Shown here: one piece after another, positions 12,151 to 22,500 of the stretch
How positions within the stretch are numbered: position 1 is the stretch's first letter
Layout: each line of letters opens with the position of its first letter
Assembly (NCBI GenBank): GCA_032622095.1
Contig: CP136066.1
Location: 10,005,784-10,069,783, forward strand
DNA: 64,000 nt
Direction: 5' to 3'
From: Siphonodentalium dalli
Lineage: Eukaryota > Mollusca > Scaphopoda > Gadilida > Siphonodentaliidae
The notes under the pieces: generated by a model
The model's database searches: none
What the model saw: the letters and a program-made list of their open reading frames with translations, nothing else
What the model was told of the DNA's origin: nothing
Program-made: the position numbers and the translations under genes

Positions 12151-13670
12151 CGAACGACGGATGGTTGATCTGGACGTCGGCATTATGTGTACCATACATG
12201 GTATGGGTACACATAAAAATACATCGTTTTCGTTTAAAACTTCCATAAAAACAGGAATATTCACCTATGTCATGGCTTCACAAACCATGGTTAATAGCAG
12301 CAGTGTGTTAGGGCTAAAGTTTCTAAAATGTTCTCACATGGACGCGGTAAACAAATTTACCGTAGTTTCACATGCTAAGAAGTTTTTACACGTGTTTCAA
12401 GAACATCATATGGGTTTTACGGACAACGTTGTCGTTAAATGTAGTTTGGACTTGGATTCAAAGGAAACGTTGAAAAGGAGTGTTTTGTTGGCGATGTTTT
12501 AAACACTTTTAAAGTGAAAATGATAGAATTCACATGTAGGCCTACCAGTGACAGTGTTGACATATTAGCAGCCAGAAGTGAGGCGGACATCAGAAATGCC
12601 TTTGAGATTATGATGGCCAGACAGAAAGTGCTCCCAACCCCGAAAACAAGGTAAGTACACGTATAACTGTATGCCCCAAGACTAAACAAAATTTTAATCC
12701 TGTAGGGGGGGGGGGGGGGGGTGTGGCTTGCAGATATTTTTTCCAAACAAACACGTTTTCCTGCCATTTCAAATTTCCCCATGATACGGTCCCAATGCAT
12801 TTGTCACATTGATATATTACCCAACATTTCTGACAGGCAATCCTCTAGTTTATATCAATAAAACTCATGTTTGCCTGCATCCAAGTGTGCCTCCCTGTTA
12901 AATTTTGCTGGAAAAACATGTTTGGTCAACTATTGTACGTAACAATTATGACTTTGTCACCAAAATAAGACCATGAAATTTCACGTTTACTTGTAAACAT
13001 ATGCCCAATAAGGTTCGAGCAAAACGACTCACATCCAATCTTCAACTTGTCCTCAACTTACCTCAAGGTACGCTATTTTATGTATTATGTCATTTAACTT
13101 TAATACTGCCAAGCTTAATATAAGCTACATGTACCCCTATCAATTGAGATACTAACTGGCCTCACTGTCCACAGATCCCTGGTCTACTCACATAAATAAC
13201 CCTTTACACAAAACCAGGTAGAATTTTCTAGATGTTGGCTGGAAACTGCCCAATTTTGTAAATAGTGGCCAGAGGCTATTGTCCATCAACAAGGAGAGCA
13301 ATGCATCATACCATTAAAATTTATATTATTTTCACTTCTAGTAAGGAGGGGGTATTAAATGACAAGGATGACATATACAATGTTCTTGAGCTTCAATGTA
13401 AGATGGGACTCTACTTCATTTCCAAGCCAGATGCGACAACAACAGGAACTTATATAGCTCAGGTATTCCATCTACTAAGTAATTTGTTAAATAGTCTTTG
13501 GCTATTTCAATCTACCAGAAATTTATAGGCATATTAAATGTATTGCAAGATACCTGTCCAACAAACAACAATATTATGCATCTGGCTTGGGTGATGCAGA
13601 CCGTTGCGTGCAGTGTGGAGAGCTGAGCGGTGAAATAAAAAGCTCACTAAGAGCACGTTATAAAACAGTT

Positions 13671-14950
13671 TAGTGTTGAAACGATTAATCGACTAGTCGA
13701 AATTGACGCGATTATTAAATTAGTCGATCCTGAAATCTGCTAGTCGACTAGTCGGGACACACCCACCACCATTATGCCACTGCGAAAGCAGTGCCGTAGC
13801 TGCCGAATTACCAAACAATTTAAACAGTTATGCTATCGAAATACACAATCACAATTAACTTGTTAAAGCCTTCTTTGTTGTCCCTTTGATGCGATGATTG
13901 CTGCTTTCAGTACTCGGTAGTCATGCACGAGTGCGAAACCCGGTGACCTCAACTCAATGTATCTGTCGGCGCGGCGGCGGCTTATTCTTTGAAGTTGATT
14001 GGCTGTCTTTGATAATCAACTTCAAAGAATCAGCGCCTATCGCGACCGTGTCTATTTCGGCGTGACGCAATCGCTCTGAGTGATAACTTGTCAACGCGTT
14101 TGCAGGTGTGCAGGACTCAACTTCACTCAAGTGAGTTGCGAAGTGACATTATTAAGTTTTAAGTTAACAAGTCCAATATACTGGCATAGTGCTTCAGTAA
14201 ACAGGTGTTACATAATTTATTTAACAGAATTTATTAAATAAATTATGTAACACCTGTTTACTGAAGCACTATGTCAGTATGCCTTTAAAGTTTATTTGTC
14301 AAATTGTGTGATATTTTCCCAATTTCCTGCTGTTACAGCTGTTATAACATTTATTTTGTAATTTTTGTTTGACTCTGTCGGAGATTATAAAGTTCGTTTC
14401 TCACAATATCTTGCATTTCTTCATGTATGCACGTTTGTGAAGTCAATCAGTGACAATCACACTGGGCAAGTTTGAAAACAACGATGTTCGATTGGAAGTA
14501 AGAACCGGTACGGGCCGGTAGACCATACCATATCAATTTTAAAGGAGCATTTTTACACAAAACATATAGAATAATGCACCGGTTCCTGGTTGTTGCACGC
14601 GCTCCTGCTCCATAATCCGTGGCGCTTCCTTGACTGATGAGGTGTTTGTCACCACCGTTTAGATACATACATCAACTGTGTGGTAATTTGATTATCATAA
14701 TACATCATATACCTGGGACAAATTAATAACCTAATAACCTTCAGTGATATTAAGCCAAATAATCATGGCAAATAGTGTTAAATCACGTCTTGCTTTGCGT
14801 TCGAAAATGCGAAGTTAGTTACTCAAAACAAACGGCAAATTATGTACGTATATGGGCACAAAACGGTAAATTTCGGAAGGGGTCTGACTAGTAGTCGATT
14901 CACTCTGGCGACTAGTCGATTCCTTAAAACCACTAATCGTTTCAACACTA
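13671..14950. mobile_element. non-autonomous hAT element inserted in gene X
   Basis: Ends are TAGTGTTGAAACGATTA in inverted orientation, with further similarity inwards (CGACTAGTCG). Both sides carry the exact 8-bp duplication AAACAGTT (13663-13670, 14951-14958), the hAT hallmark. It has no transposase frame. It contains a near-perfect palindrome of about 105 bp at 14177-14282 and a small hairpin at 13983-14030. Confidence 0.93.
14177..14282. repeat. long palindrome inside the hAT element
   Basis: Two arms of about 45 bp (CAGTAAACAGGTGTTACATA and its reverse complement) around a short AT-rich loop. It could be a nested fold-back element. Confidence 0.88.
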
Positions 14951-15728
14951 AAACAGTTACCCCAATTTGTAAGACTTGTATCGAAGCCGGACTTACTCCT
15001 GTGGTTGCCAGACCATATGGCAAGCAGTGTAGTTTCCAGTACTTATTTGGGGACACCTGTTTTATATGCCAAAGTCATATCCGAAGGCCGCAGCCCTAAG
15101 GTGGGGAGGGTATGGGGTGGCCTCCCCCTGGAACTACATGTACATACTGCCATAAAATGACAATTTATTGTTTTATTTGATGATTTAGTGTTAGTTGTGT
15201 TTGTTTTCTAGTAATAATGGTCAAAAAACAAATTATCTGAGGAATTGTTTTTTCTTTCTGTTTTTTTTGGGCGCCTGGAGTTTGGGCACCCATACCTGTT
15301 ACAGGTACCAAAACTGGCCTGGAAATTACCCTGATGGCAAGGCATATGGATTTTATAATGTTTGACAACAAACATAATTTACTGTACATCAGCATCTTGT
15401 AGCATATGTTGGTATAGGATATTTCTGATTGAATTGGTATTGAATATTTACTTTTTATTGTACTTTGTGATTTTAAATACAAATAAATACTATGCTATTC
15501 TATGTTATGCCTTGTGTCTTGCTGATCTCCTTCCAATATCATAATATGAAGCTTCCAGCATTCAAATCACACCTGACATGTATATATACATGGGAAAGTG
15601 AGAACTTTTGGGAGATTTCCACAAAAAAAAATTCCCGCTCGCCCGCACCTATATTTTTCAGCTCCGTTATGGGAAACAAAGGTTTTTTTTTTAGGCCTAA
15701 CATGATACGATACACGTATCATGTGATT

Positions 15729-16533
15729 GGGGTCGATTCGGTCCAGGGCTGTTTCGGCCGGGCTGATTCGGCAGGGCTGGTTCGGACCATGGTTTGGGCC
15801 GAATCGTCTCACCTAAACAAAAATTTAATCAATAAATATTCGGATGTTTTATCATGTAAAATGTATATATTCATGTCATTGTTGATGTGTGTTAATTATT
15901 ATGTATATATATCCATTAATATTGTTGCCAATAAAACGTTAAGTACAGTACCGGTACCCTGCTGGACGAAACAAGTGTCCACTTAACCAAGGTGCAGTTA
16001 GCATTGCCACCACGGCTGAAATGCAACTACACCGCGGCTCCACCGGCTAACCACAGTTGGAGCGCGGTGTACTTGCCATTCGGCCATGGTGTAGTTGCCG
16101 CAGTGTGCGTTCATTACACTGAAAAAAGACGATACAAACCAGAAATCTAAACATGGTGTACATTCGGCCGCGTTGTACATGTAGATGCCTTTCGGCCATG
16201 GTGTACTTCCGTTCGGCTGCAGTGTACTTGCTGTTCGGCCGCGGTGTACGGTACTTGCCGTTCGACCACGGTGCTCAACTGCAGTTACAAACTCTGACAC
16301 CACAGCCAAACGGCAAATACACCGCTGTGCCAATGGACACTTGTTTTGTCCGGCGGGGTACATTACAAACATAATCTCCATTGTCATCAAAAGACCGGTC
16401 CCAAATCAAAGGCAATTAACATAAAATGCCGTCCAATTAACACCCACGCTACCTAATTACCCGAATAGGGGCCGAATCGTCCCTGCCGAATCAGCCCGAA
16501 AAGTCCAAGCCCGAATCGACCCTGGGCCTAATC
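15729..16533. mobile_element. inverted-repeat element with 'GGCCGAATCG' arms
   Basis: Arms rich in CGATTCGG/GGGCTG words at 15729-15809 and 16461-16533 face each other. The middle (16020-16320) is a scramble of short direct and inverted copies of words such as CGGCCATGGTGTA. Open frames here in several directions come from this repetition. Confidence 0.6.
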
Positions 16534-16645
16534 GTCCCGTTGTTGTTGACTTCCGCTTTTCACTGTACTTATGTTGACAATAATTGGTATCATTTGAAAG
16601 TGTATCGCGATACTTTGAATTCACGATGAATCGTTGCACAGCCCT

Positions 16646-17299
16646 AATTCATTTCCAGCATTTGATTTTGAATGTCGTGGTGAACTGATCCAAGATCCTC
16701 AGTCTTGCTATATGACATCATTTATTCATAAGAATTTTACAATATAAAAACAAGAAACACTGATAAAATTAAAACACGAACTAAAAGTTAAAACAGTAAA
16801 AGTGAAAAGAGCTAGGGGGGGGGGGGGGACTCACATGGAAATCGCTCGAATTGTCAAACATCGGTGCGGTTCAACGTGGTGCAACACGACATGCTTTACT
16901 AACACAAATAAATCGAAACCACAATGTATACTGTATTACAATGGGAATTGTTAGCCTAATTATAAACGATAACTTTTCTGCATTTTGATACTTCCTTAAC
17001 CCGGAAGTGAAAATTGGGTCAACAGGTGCTCGTTCAGACCGCAGTGAATTTGAATTTCCTCATTTGCCTTTAAACATATATATATTATTAATCCTACTTG
17101 ACAACATTAACATTTTAACAACTATAATTAATTCATTGTTAAATATTTTAGTTTATTAAAAAAAAACTAACAAAAGTTAACGTTTATTTATTTATTGCGA
17201 GACTGCAACATGTCTGCGCCCATAAACACGCACACGAAAGCAGAAAAACTTTTTTAAACGATAAGCTGACAACGTTGGATCGTATACTTGAATGACACG
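16646..17299. other. no gene seen
   Basis: AT-rich, with a G run at 16815-16828. Could hold a promoter for the THADA transcript, but no specific element is visible. Confidence 0.5.
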
Positions 17300-17443
17300 A
17301 TGCCACCGAGAAAAGGAGTGAATCGTAGCATACATTTGCTCGATATGTCCGGCTTATACCGGTCAATTGCCAGTCGGCTGAAAACCAATGGTTTGCATGG
17401 ATTTTCTGTTCTGAAATCGAGGGGGGGGGGGGGGGGGGGGGGG
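17300..17443 (+). CDS. candidate THADA first coding exon, option B
   Basis: The ATG at 17300 opens 48 codons starting MPPRKGVNRSIHLLDMS, followed by a 23-G run and a perfect donor GTAAGT at 17444. A basic start of similar length is compatible with the human N-terminus (MGVKKKK). As written the exon ends in phase 0, whereas exon 1 needs phase 1. A one-base error in the G run would repair this, but so would many things. It lies outside any TE I could delimit. Not proven. Confidence 0.25.
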
Positions 17444-17647
17444 GTAAGTTGGTTGTTGGGTGGTCCGGAAAAAATGGATATGATTGGTTCGAATTATGCA
17501 CGTTAATGTCGTTATTTTTAGTTTGGGTCAAGGGCAGGGGTATCTTTTCAATTGAGTTGTATTCCATCAATTCGTGGGCATACAACACTGATCGATACAC
17601 GGGGAGCTTAATTGAACAGAAAAAATATTTCAAAATATACCTTATAT

Positions 17648-18759
17648 CACAGTCCTAGGAATCACTGTCCATGTAATATTAAATTTGATTAAAATATAAC
17701 AAATAGATCTAGATATATTACCTCTACTATATAGATATAAGCTACAGTTAGGCAACTTCAGATTTTGTTATTATGTAAATCATCACCTCATTGGCTGCAG
17801 ACCACCCCCTGTGCTCTATCACTAAAACGAACAATTCGATTTTTCGTTCGAAAAAAATGCATTTATCTCCCCACATTTGACATGTGACAATTAAGTTAAT
17901 TGTTCTTAATGTGCTCGTCGGGTCATATCAACTGTACCTTGTCTGAGTTGTACATAAATCGTAATTTTCCATCCAATATTCACATTGAATAACTGTCGGC
18001 TAAATTATCAAGTGACGTAATTCTGCAAAATTGTTTAAAACGGGAAGTTATCAATCCAGTTCCCTATTACACATTACTTTTGCAGCCAAACCCAGCACGA
18101 GTTATCTCCCATTGCCATTCTTGAGATGCGGAGTTAACTGGGAGCTTGGAATATAAAATTTGCTTTCACATCTCAAGATATCAACCACCCCCAGGGCCCT
18201 ACTTGAAAATATATAGATATATTAGTTTGAGATGGTCATTTCTACATTTCTCTAGTAATGAGAATGAGTTAAAATGTGTACTTAGTAGTGTACAACAGAG
18301 CCAGTTTTAACACACCCGACGTCTGTTTACTCACATCCGTAATCCCTTTTATTCGGATTATCACCGGTTGGCTATACGCGAACGAACTATTTACAGATTG
18401 GGTGGTTTTCTCAGAAATGATTAGGAATCCCCGAGAGTTGGACTTGAATGAATATTCGAGGAACTAACAGACATTTTTCTGGTAAGTGGGTAAATATAGA
18501 AACAATCTGAATACACCAGCGTTTCAAGAAAAAAATACGGAATATGATGATATAAACTCAGAAAGCGAGAATGTTTGTGTGGCATAAAAATTTGTACTCT
18601 TGTAATTTCGTTCAAATCATCTACCAATGAAAATGCAGAACACAAAATTTTTACTTGCCAAACTGGTATATATATTAATATAATAACTAACTATAATATA
18701 TTGATTTAATATTATTAAATAATATTTTAGTCAACTAACAGTGATTCCTAGGGACTGTG
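17648..18759. mobile_element. hAT-like element, 1112 bp
   Basis: Inverted ends CACAGTCCTAGGAATCACTG and CAGTGATTCCTAGGGACTGTG differ by one base, flanked by CTTATAT (17641-17647 and 18760-18766). The duplication is 7 bp as written, which could be an 8-bp site with one change. No transposase seen. Confidence 0.8.
18448..18481 (+). CDS. THADA: candidate THADA first coding exon, option A
   Basis: An ATG at 18448, directly after an in-frame TGA, gives 11 codons (MNIRGTNRHFS) and one extra base before a strong donor (G|GTAAGT at 18482). That leaves exactly the phase required by exon 1, whose first two bases complete a split codon. Against it: it lies inside the TE at 17648-18759, and its residues do not resemble known THADA N-termini. 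If real, it would be a TE-derived start exon. Confidence 0.2.
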
Positions 18760-18950
18760 CTTATATACATGTACATACCGGTACTACAGGGGGTGACATA
18801 GCGTGGTACAGCCGTCACCGTTGAATTTCTGACTCACTGCAATGATTATTGTCAGGTGAACGGTTTTGTCGCATATATTTCTACTTCCAAAAATGATAGA
18901 AACCCTCCTTTTAATACCATGTAAAATGTTGTGGAATGCCGATTGTCAAT

Positions 18951-19413
18951 ATACAGGTATATAAATAATATACAGGTATATAAATAATATACAGGTATAT
19001 AAATAATATACAGGTATATAAATAATATACACGTATATATAAATAATATACATGTATATAAATAATATACAGGTATATTAATAATATACATGTATATATA
19101 TAATAATACACATATATAAATAATATACAGGTATATAAATAATATACAGGTATATAAATAATATACAGGTACATAAATAATATACAGGTACATAAATAAT
19201 ATGCAGGTATATTAATAATATACATGTATATATATAATAATACACATATATAAATAATATACAGGTATATAAATAATATACAGGTATATAAATAATATAC
19301 AGGTACATATATAATATACAGGTACATAAATAATATACAGGTACATAAATAATATACAAGTATATCAATAATATACAGGTATATAAATAATATACATATA
19401 TATAAATAATATT
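18951..19413 (+). repeat. 19-bp minisatellite, about 24 copies
   Basis: Unit CAGGTATATAAATAATATA with variants; it ends six bases before THADA exon 1. Long Tyr/Ile-rich frames on the minus strand are artefacts of this array. Confidence 0.95.
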
Positions 19414-19419
19414 TTACAG

Positions 19420-19520
19420 TATTATCATGGAGCTCTGAAGGTAGCAGAAAAATGAGAGAGGAATTGTTGAAAGTTACTGAAATTGAAGATAGCAAACTTC
19501 AGATAGCCTCTATGAAACAG
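19420..19520 (+). CDS. THADA: THADA exon 1 of the recognised set
   Basis: 101 nt between TTTTACAG and GTAAAA. Two leading bases complete a split codon; the exon ends in phase 0. It reads LSWSSEGSRKMREELLKV and on to IASMKQ, matching the human stretch before 'QIVPLLEKADKNG'. The acceptor is unusual because the 19-bp minisatellite at 18951-19413 runs up to six bases before the exon, so branch point and pyrimidine tract must lie in or at the end of the array. Confidence 0.82.
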
Positions 19521-22500
19521 GTAAAAATATATTATCAAACCAACCAAGTAATACCCTATTTATTAATTAGATTTCCTCTTAGTAACTGACAACTCTTTCA
19601 GATGAGTGTCATCACAAAAATCTATATCTACAGATTATTTAGCAGTGAAGTAGATTTATGGCATGTCGTAAAACCATATTACTCGGATTTGTTATGTGGT
19701 AAAATGATATTACTCAGATTGGTGAATTGAAGCAATATTCACAGAGTTTATTTCATAGTGGATGTCAATCAAGCATGAATTTAATGTGTCTGACATTTGC
19801 AGAATGAGTTCCCCAGAGGGGGAATTTAGTGATGCTATCCTGCACAGTGGGCTAACATCACCAAATTCACCATCTGGGGACCTCATTCTGCTTAGGCCTC
19901 ATCTTCTGGGAAGTATCTATAGTCTCAACTTGTTTTTAGTTACCTTTTCCCTTCTCTTCAGTTTCTATATACCATAATTTGCAGAAGATTAATTGCATAA
20001 TCGAGGTGACTAATGGGTAAATATCACATCAACTTCAACTGGGGAACTTCAATCTGATCATAGGTCTCCCATAGCAGTTGAGGTCTAAGCAGAATGAGGT
20101 TCCCAGCCGCTGAATTTGGTGGTGCTAGCCTGCTATGCGGGATAGTGTCACTAAATTCACCCTCTGGGGACCTCATTCTGCAAATGTCGGATACATTAAA
20201 TACAGGCTTGATTTCAGTGCTCTTTGGTATGCTTTTGCAGCCCTGTAATTAATTTCGGCTATCAGCTGAGCTGAGGCCAAAGAAAACAATATATGTGGTT
20301 TGGGTTTTCCTACCAACCCTATTGTAAACCCCTACCCTAAAGTTTTTTCATAGTTCTCAAGAAATTCTATTTAATTTTTTCTCAAAATATTTCACAAAAC
20401 ACAAAAAACACATTTAAGTATCTCAGAATAGGTTGATTTCTAAGTAAAAGTTGTGTAATATTAAAATTTATACAAAAATAATCAAAAGTAGTTTTATGTA
20501 AATCTTGCCGAGTACAATACGCACATGAAAAGTCATAAGAATATGTCAAAATAAACAAAATAATTAACAAAATAAAATTTCAAGCCTACCTACCGACACT
20601 AATTTATTTCGGCTTGTAACCCAAACCAGATATTAAATTTTCTTTGGCCTGAGGCAAATGCCTAGATGAAAAGAAATTTTGTCTGCTATTTTTTAGCCAG
20701 GGAAAATTGCCGATGTTTTGTGCAAAATTGAAACAAATTCCTGAAGATATCACCTTAATGTCGCACTGTGGAAGTCTGAAGACAGCAAAAATTCATTGTT
20801 AAATGCCGAGGACTACTGAGATAACTACACAAGGATTATCTAGACAATCATTAATGTTAAACCAGACTTCACCAAAATTTGCTCATGTCTGTGAGGGGCT
20901 CCGTAAGGGTAGTTTAACCCTTCCATGACTGGAGCTTCCTGAAATTTTGCGAAAACTCTGCCAAAGCATTCTCTTTTATATGCAAGTCTTCCATAGGGAG
21001 CCTTGTATACTGTATTTTAGAGAATACATTGGCCTAACAATATTTACCTTGCCCTTGTATGCCAATGCAATCTTATACATGTATAGGAAACTCACATATA
21101 TCAGAGAATGCTCTGGCACAGGATCTTTAATGCTGCACCAGCGCAGCTCCCGTCATGAAAGAGTTAAGGCATGAGAAAAAAATTTGCATAAAAGATACGC
21201 AAATAAAAAAAATTGAGATACGTATAAGAGAATGCACTGGCACAGGATCTTTAATGCTGCACCAGCACAGCTCTCGTCATGAAAGAATTAAGGCATGAGA
21301 AAAAAAAGGGTTAATACTCTGAATCCAAAGTGCTTTACTTGACAGTTCCACTTATCTTCTTCAGGTGCTGGTTGAATTGAGAACTTGTGATATGCTGACA
21401 GATGAGGAGGCTGTTCTTATATTGGAGTCCGTTGTTAATATTTATCTCTCCATTCCAATAACACATCCATTGAAAAGGCTTCTTGCAAGGTTAGTCGTTA
21501 TATGGGTCCCTAGACTGTCCTAGTCCCAGACTCTCTTAATGTTTAACCCTTTGAGTGCCAGGTCCGTTTTTGTATCGACCCATATACCCTGTGCCAATGC
21601 ATTCTCTTATATATAAGAGAATGCATTGGCCTAACAATTTTTCATCATTTGTTATTATTTTTAAACAAATTTTTTACAATTTTAATAATTTTTAAAAATC
21701 TAAAAAAAAAAAAAAAAAAAAAAAGTTTTAGGGCCGATTTTACAGACCGTAAATTATTTATGTTTTTATTTACTTTTTCCCTTCTGTTCAGGTTCTATAT
21801 CCCCTAATTTGCAAAAGATAAAATGCATATTCGAGGTGACTAATGGGTGAACATCACCAACTTCAACTGGGGAACTTTAATCTGATCCTAGGTCTCCCAT
21901 AGCAGTGCAGGATAGCATCACTAAATTCACCCCCTGGGAACCTCATTCTGCAAATGTCAGACACTATAAATTCAGGCTTGCATATGGATCCCAAGACTGT
22001 CCTAAATCCCGGACTCTCTTAATACTTATCTGTCCATTCCAGTAAGTTAAACACATCCATCATATGGGTCCCGAGACTCATTTTATCCTGAACTCTGTTG
22101 TTGATATATATCTTTGCATTTTGATATCACACCCATTAAATGATTTACTGAAACCTTGTCAATCCTGGATATAGTGTTTCTGACATTTGCAGAATGATGT
22201 CCCCAGAGGGTGAATTTAGTGACACCAAATTCACCCTCTGGGAACCTCATTCTGCTTAGGTAGCAGCACACGATTTCACGGGTTGTACTGGGTCTGAAAA
22301 ATAGAAAAATAAGTATCTGGGGGGGGGGGGGGGGGGGGGCATAACAGCCAGTGTAGCCTGTGTTAAATGTGTCATTACTGGTTTGAAGGTTTAATTATTT
22401 TACAAAACGGGGAAAGTTCTCAAAAAAGTGGAAAATTTGGGTACGCAACAGGATTTTCGTATTCAGTGAAGGCCAACTCTGTGTTATTGGTTACAGGAAA

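Larger units (their letters stand above)
12272..15099 (+). pseudogene. gene X: unrecognised zinc-ribbon-like gene split by a hAT element
   Basis: Not recognised. Three segments belong together: 12272-12650 (ATG, MASQTMVNSSSVLGLKFL; donor AAG|GTAAGT), 13342-13670 (acceptor CACTTCTAG; starts KEGVLNDKDDIYNVLELQ) and 14959-15099 (ends in TAA). The first intron keeps phase. Between the last two lies a 1280-bp hAT insertion; joining across its 8-bp target duplication keeps the codon frame. Two single-base homopolymer changes are needed for a fully open frame: one T more in the run at 12483-12486 and one A fewer at 13519-13521. With these the total is 849 nt, exactly 283 codons including the stop. 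Visible features: a helix-like segment RNAFEIMMARQK, and near the C-terminus a CVQC...CKTC pair about 21 residues apart, as in zinc ribbons, followed by CFIC. It lies within a large inverted-repeat unit, so it may be TE cargo. The hAT insertion argues it is broken in this allele. Confidence 0.6.
8466..16645. mobile_element. large inverted-repeat unit enclosing gene X
   Basis: An outer pair (GGGGCTGCAACGAT at 8466; ATCGTTGCACAGCCC ending 16644) and an inner pair (AAGGCCTAAAAAAA, then CCTTTGTTTCCC and CCCGCCCGCACCT at 8741-8792; inverted at 15630-15699) are arranged in mirror order. They may be the two arms of one element whose right arm was broken by the insertion at 15729-16533. No clear target duplication was found at the outer ends. 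Extent and superfamily are uncertain. Confidence 0.5.

Noticed and set aside
12104-12271. Upstream extension of gene X from an ATG at 12104 (STDRRTDRQTDRR)
   Set aside because: It reads the GACA simple repeat and a dispersed repeat tail; the ATG at 12272 is the first outside it.
13463-13518. 56-nt intron in gene X (GTATTC...TACCAG)
   Set aside because: The sites exist, but the phases on the two sides do not match. Reading through with a one-base A-run change gives a longer continuous frame.
14625-14668. CTGATGAG box suggestive of a hammerhead ribozyme
   Set aside because: No matching GAAA core or stem I/III pairing nearby.
16153-16424. Overlapping 73-130-codon frames on both strands
   Set aside because: Caused by short CGGCCATGGTGTA-type repeats inside an inverted-repeat element; no consistent protein.
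18852-19495. 194-codon Tyr/Ile-rich minus-strand frame
   Set aside because: It reads the 19-bp AT-rich array; on the opposite strand it overlaps a THADA exon.
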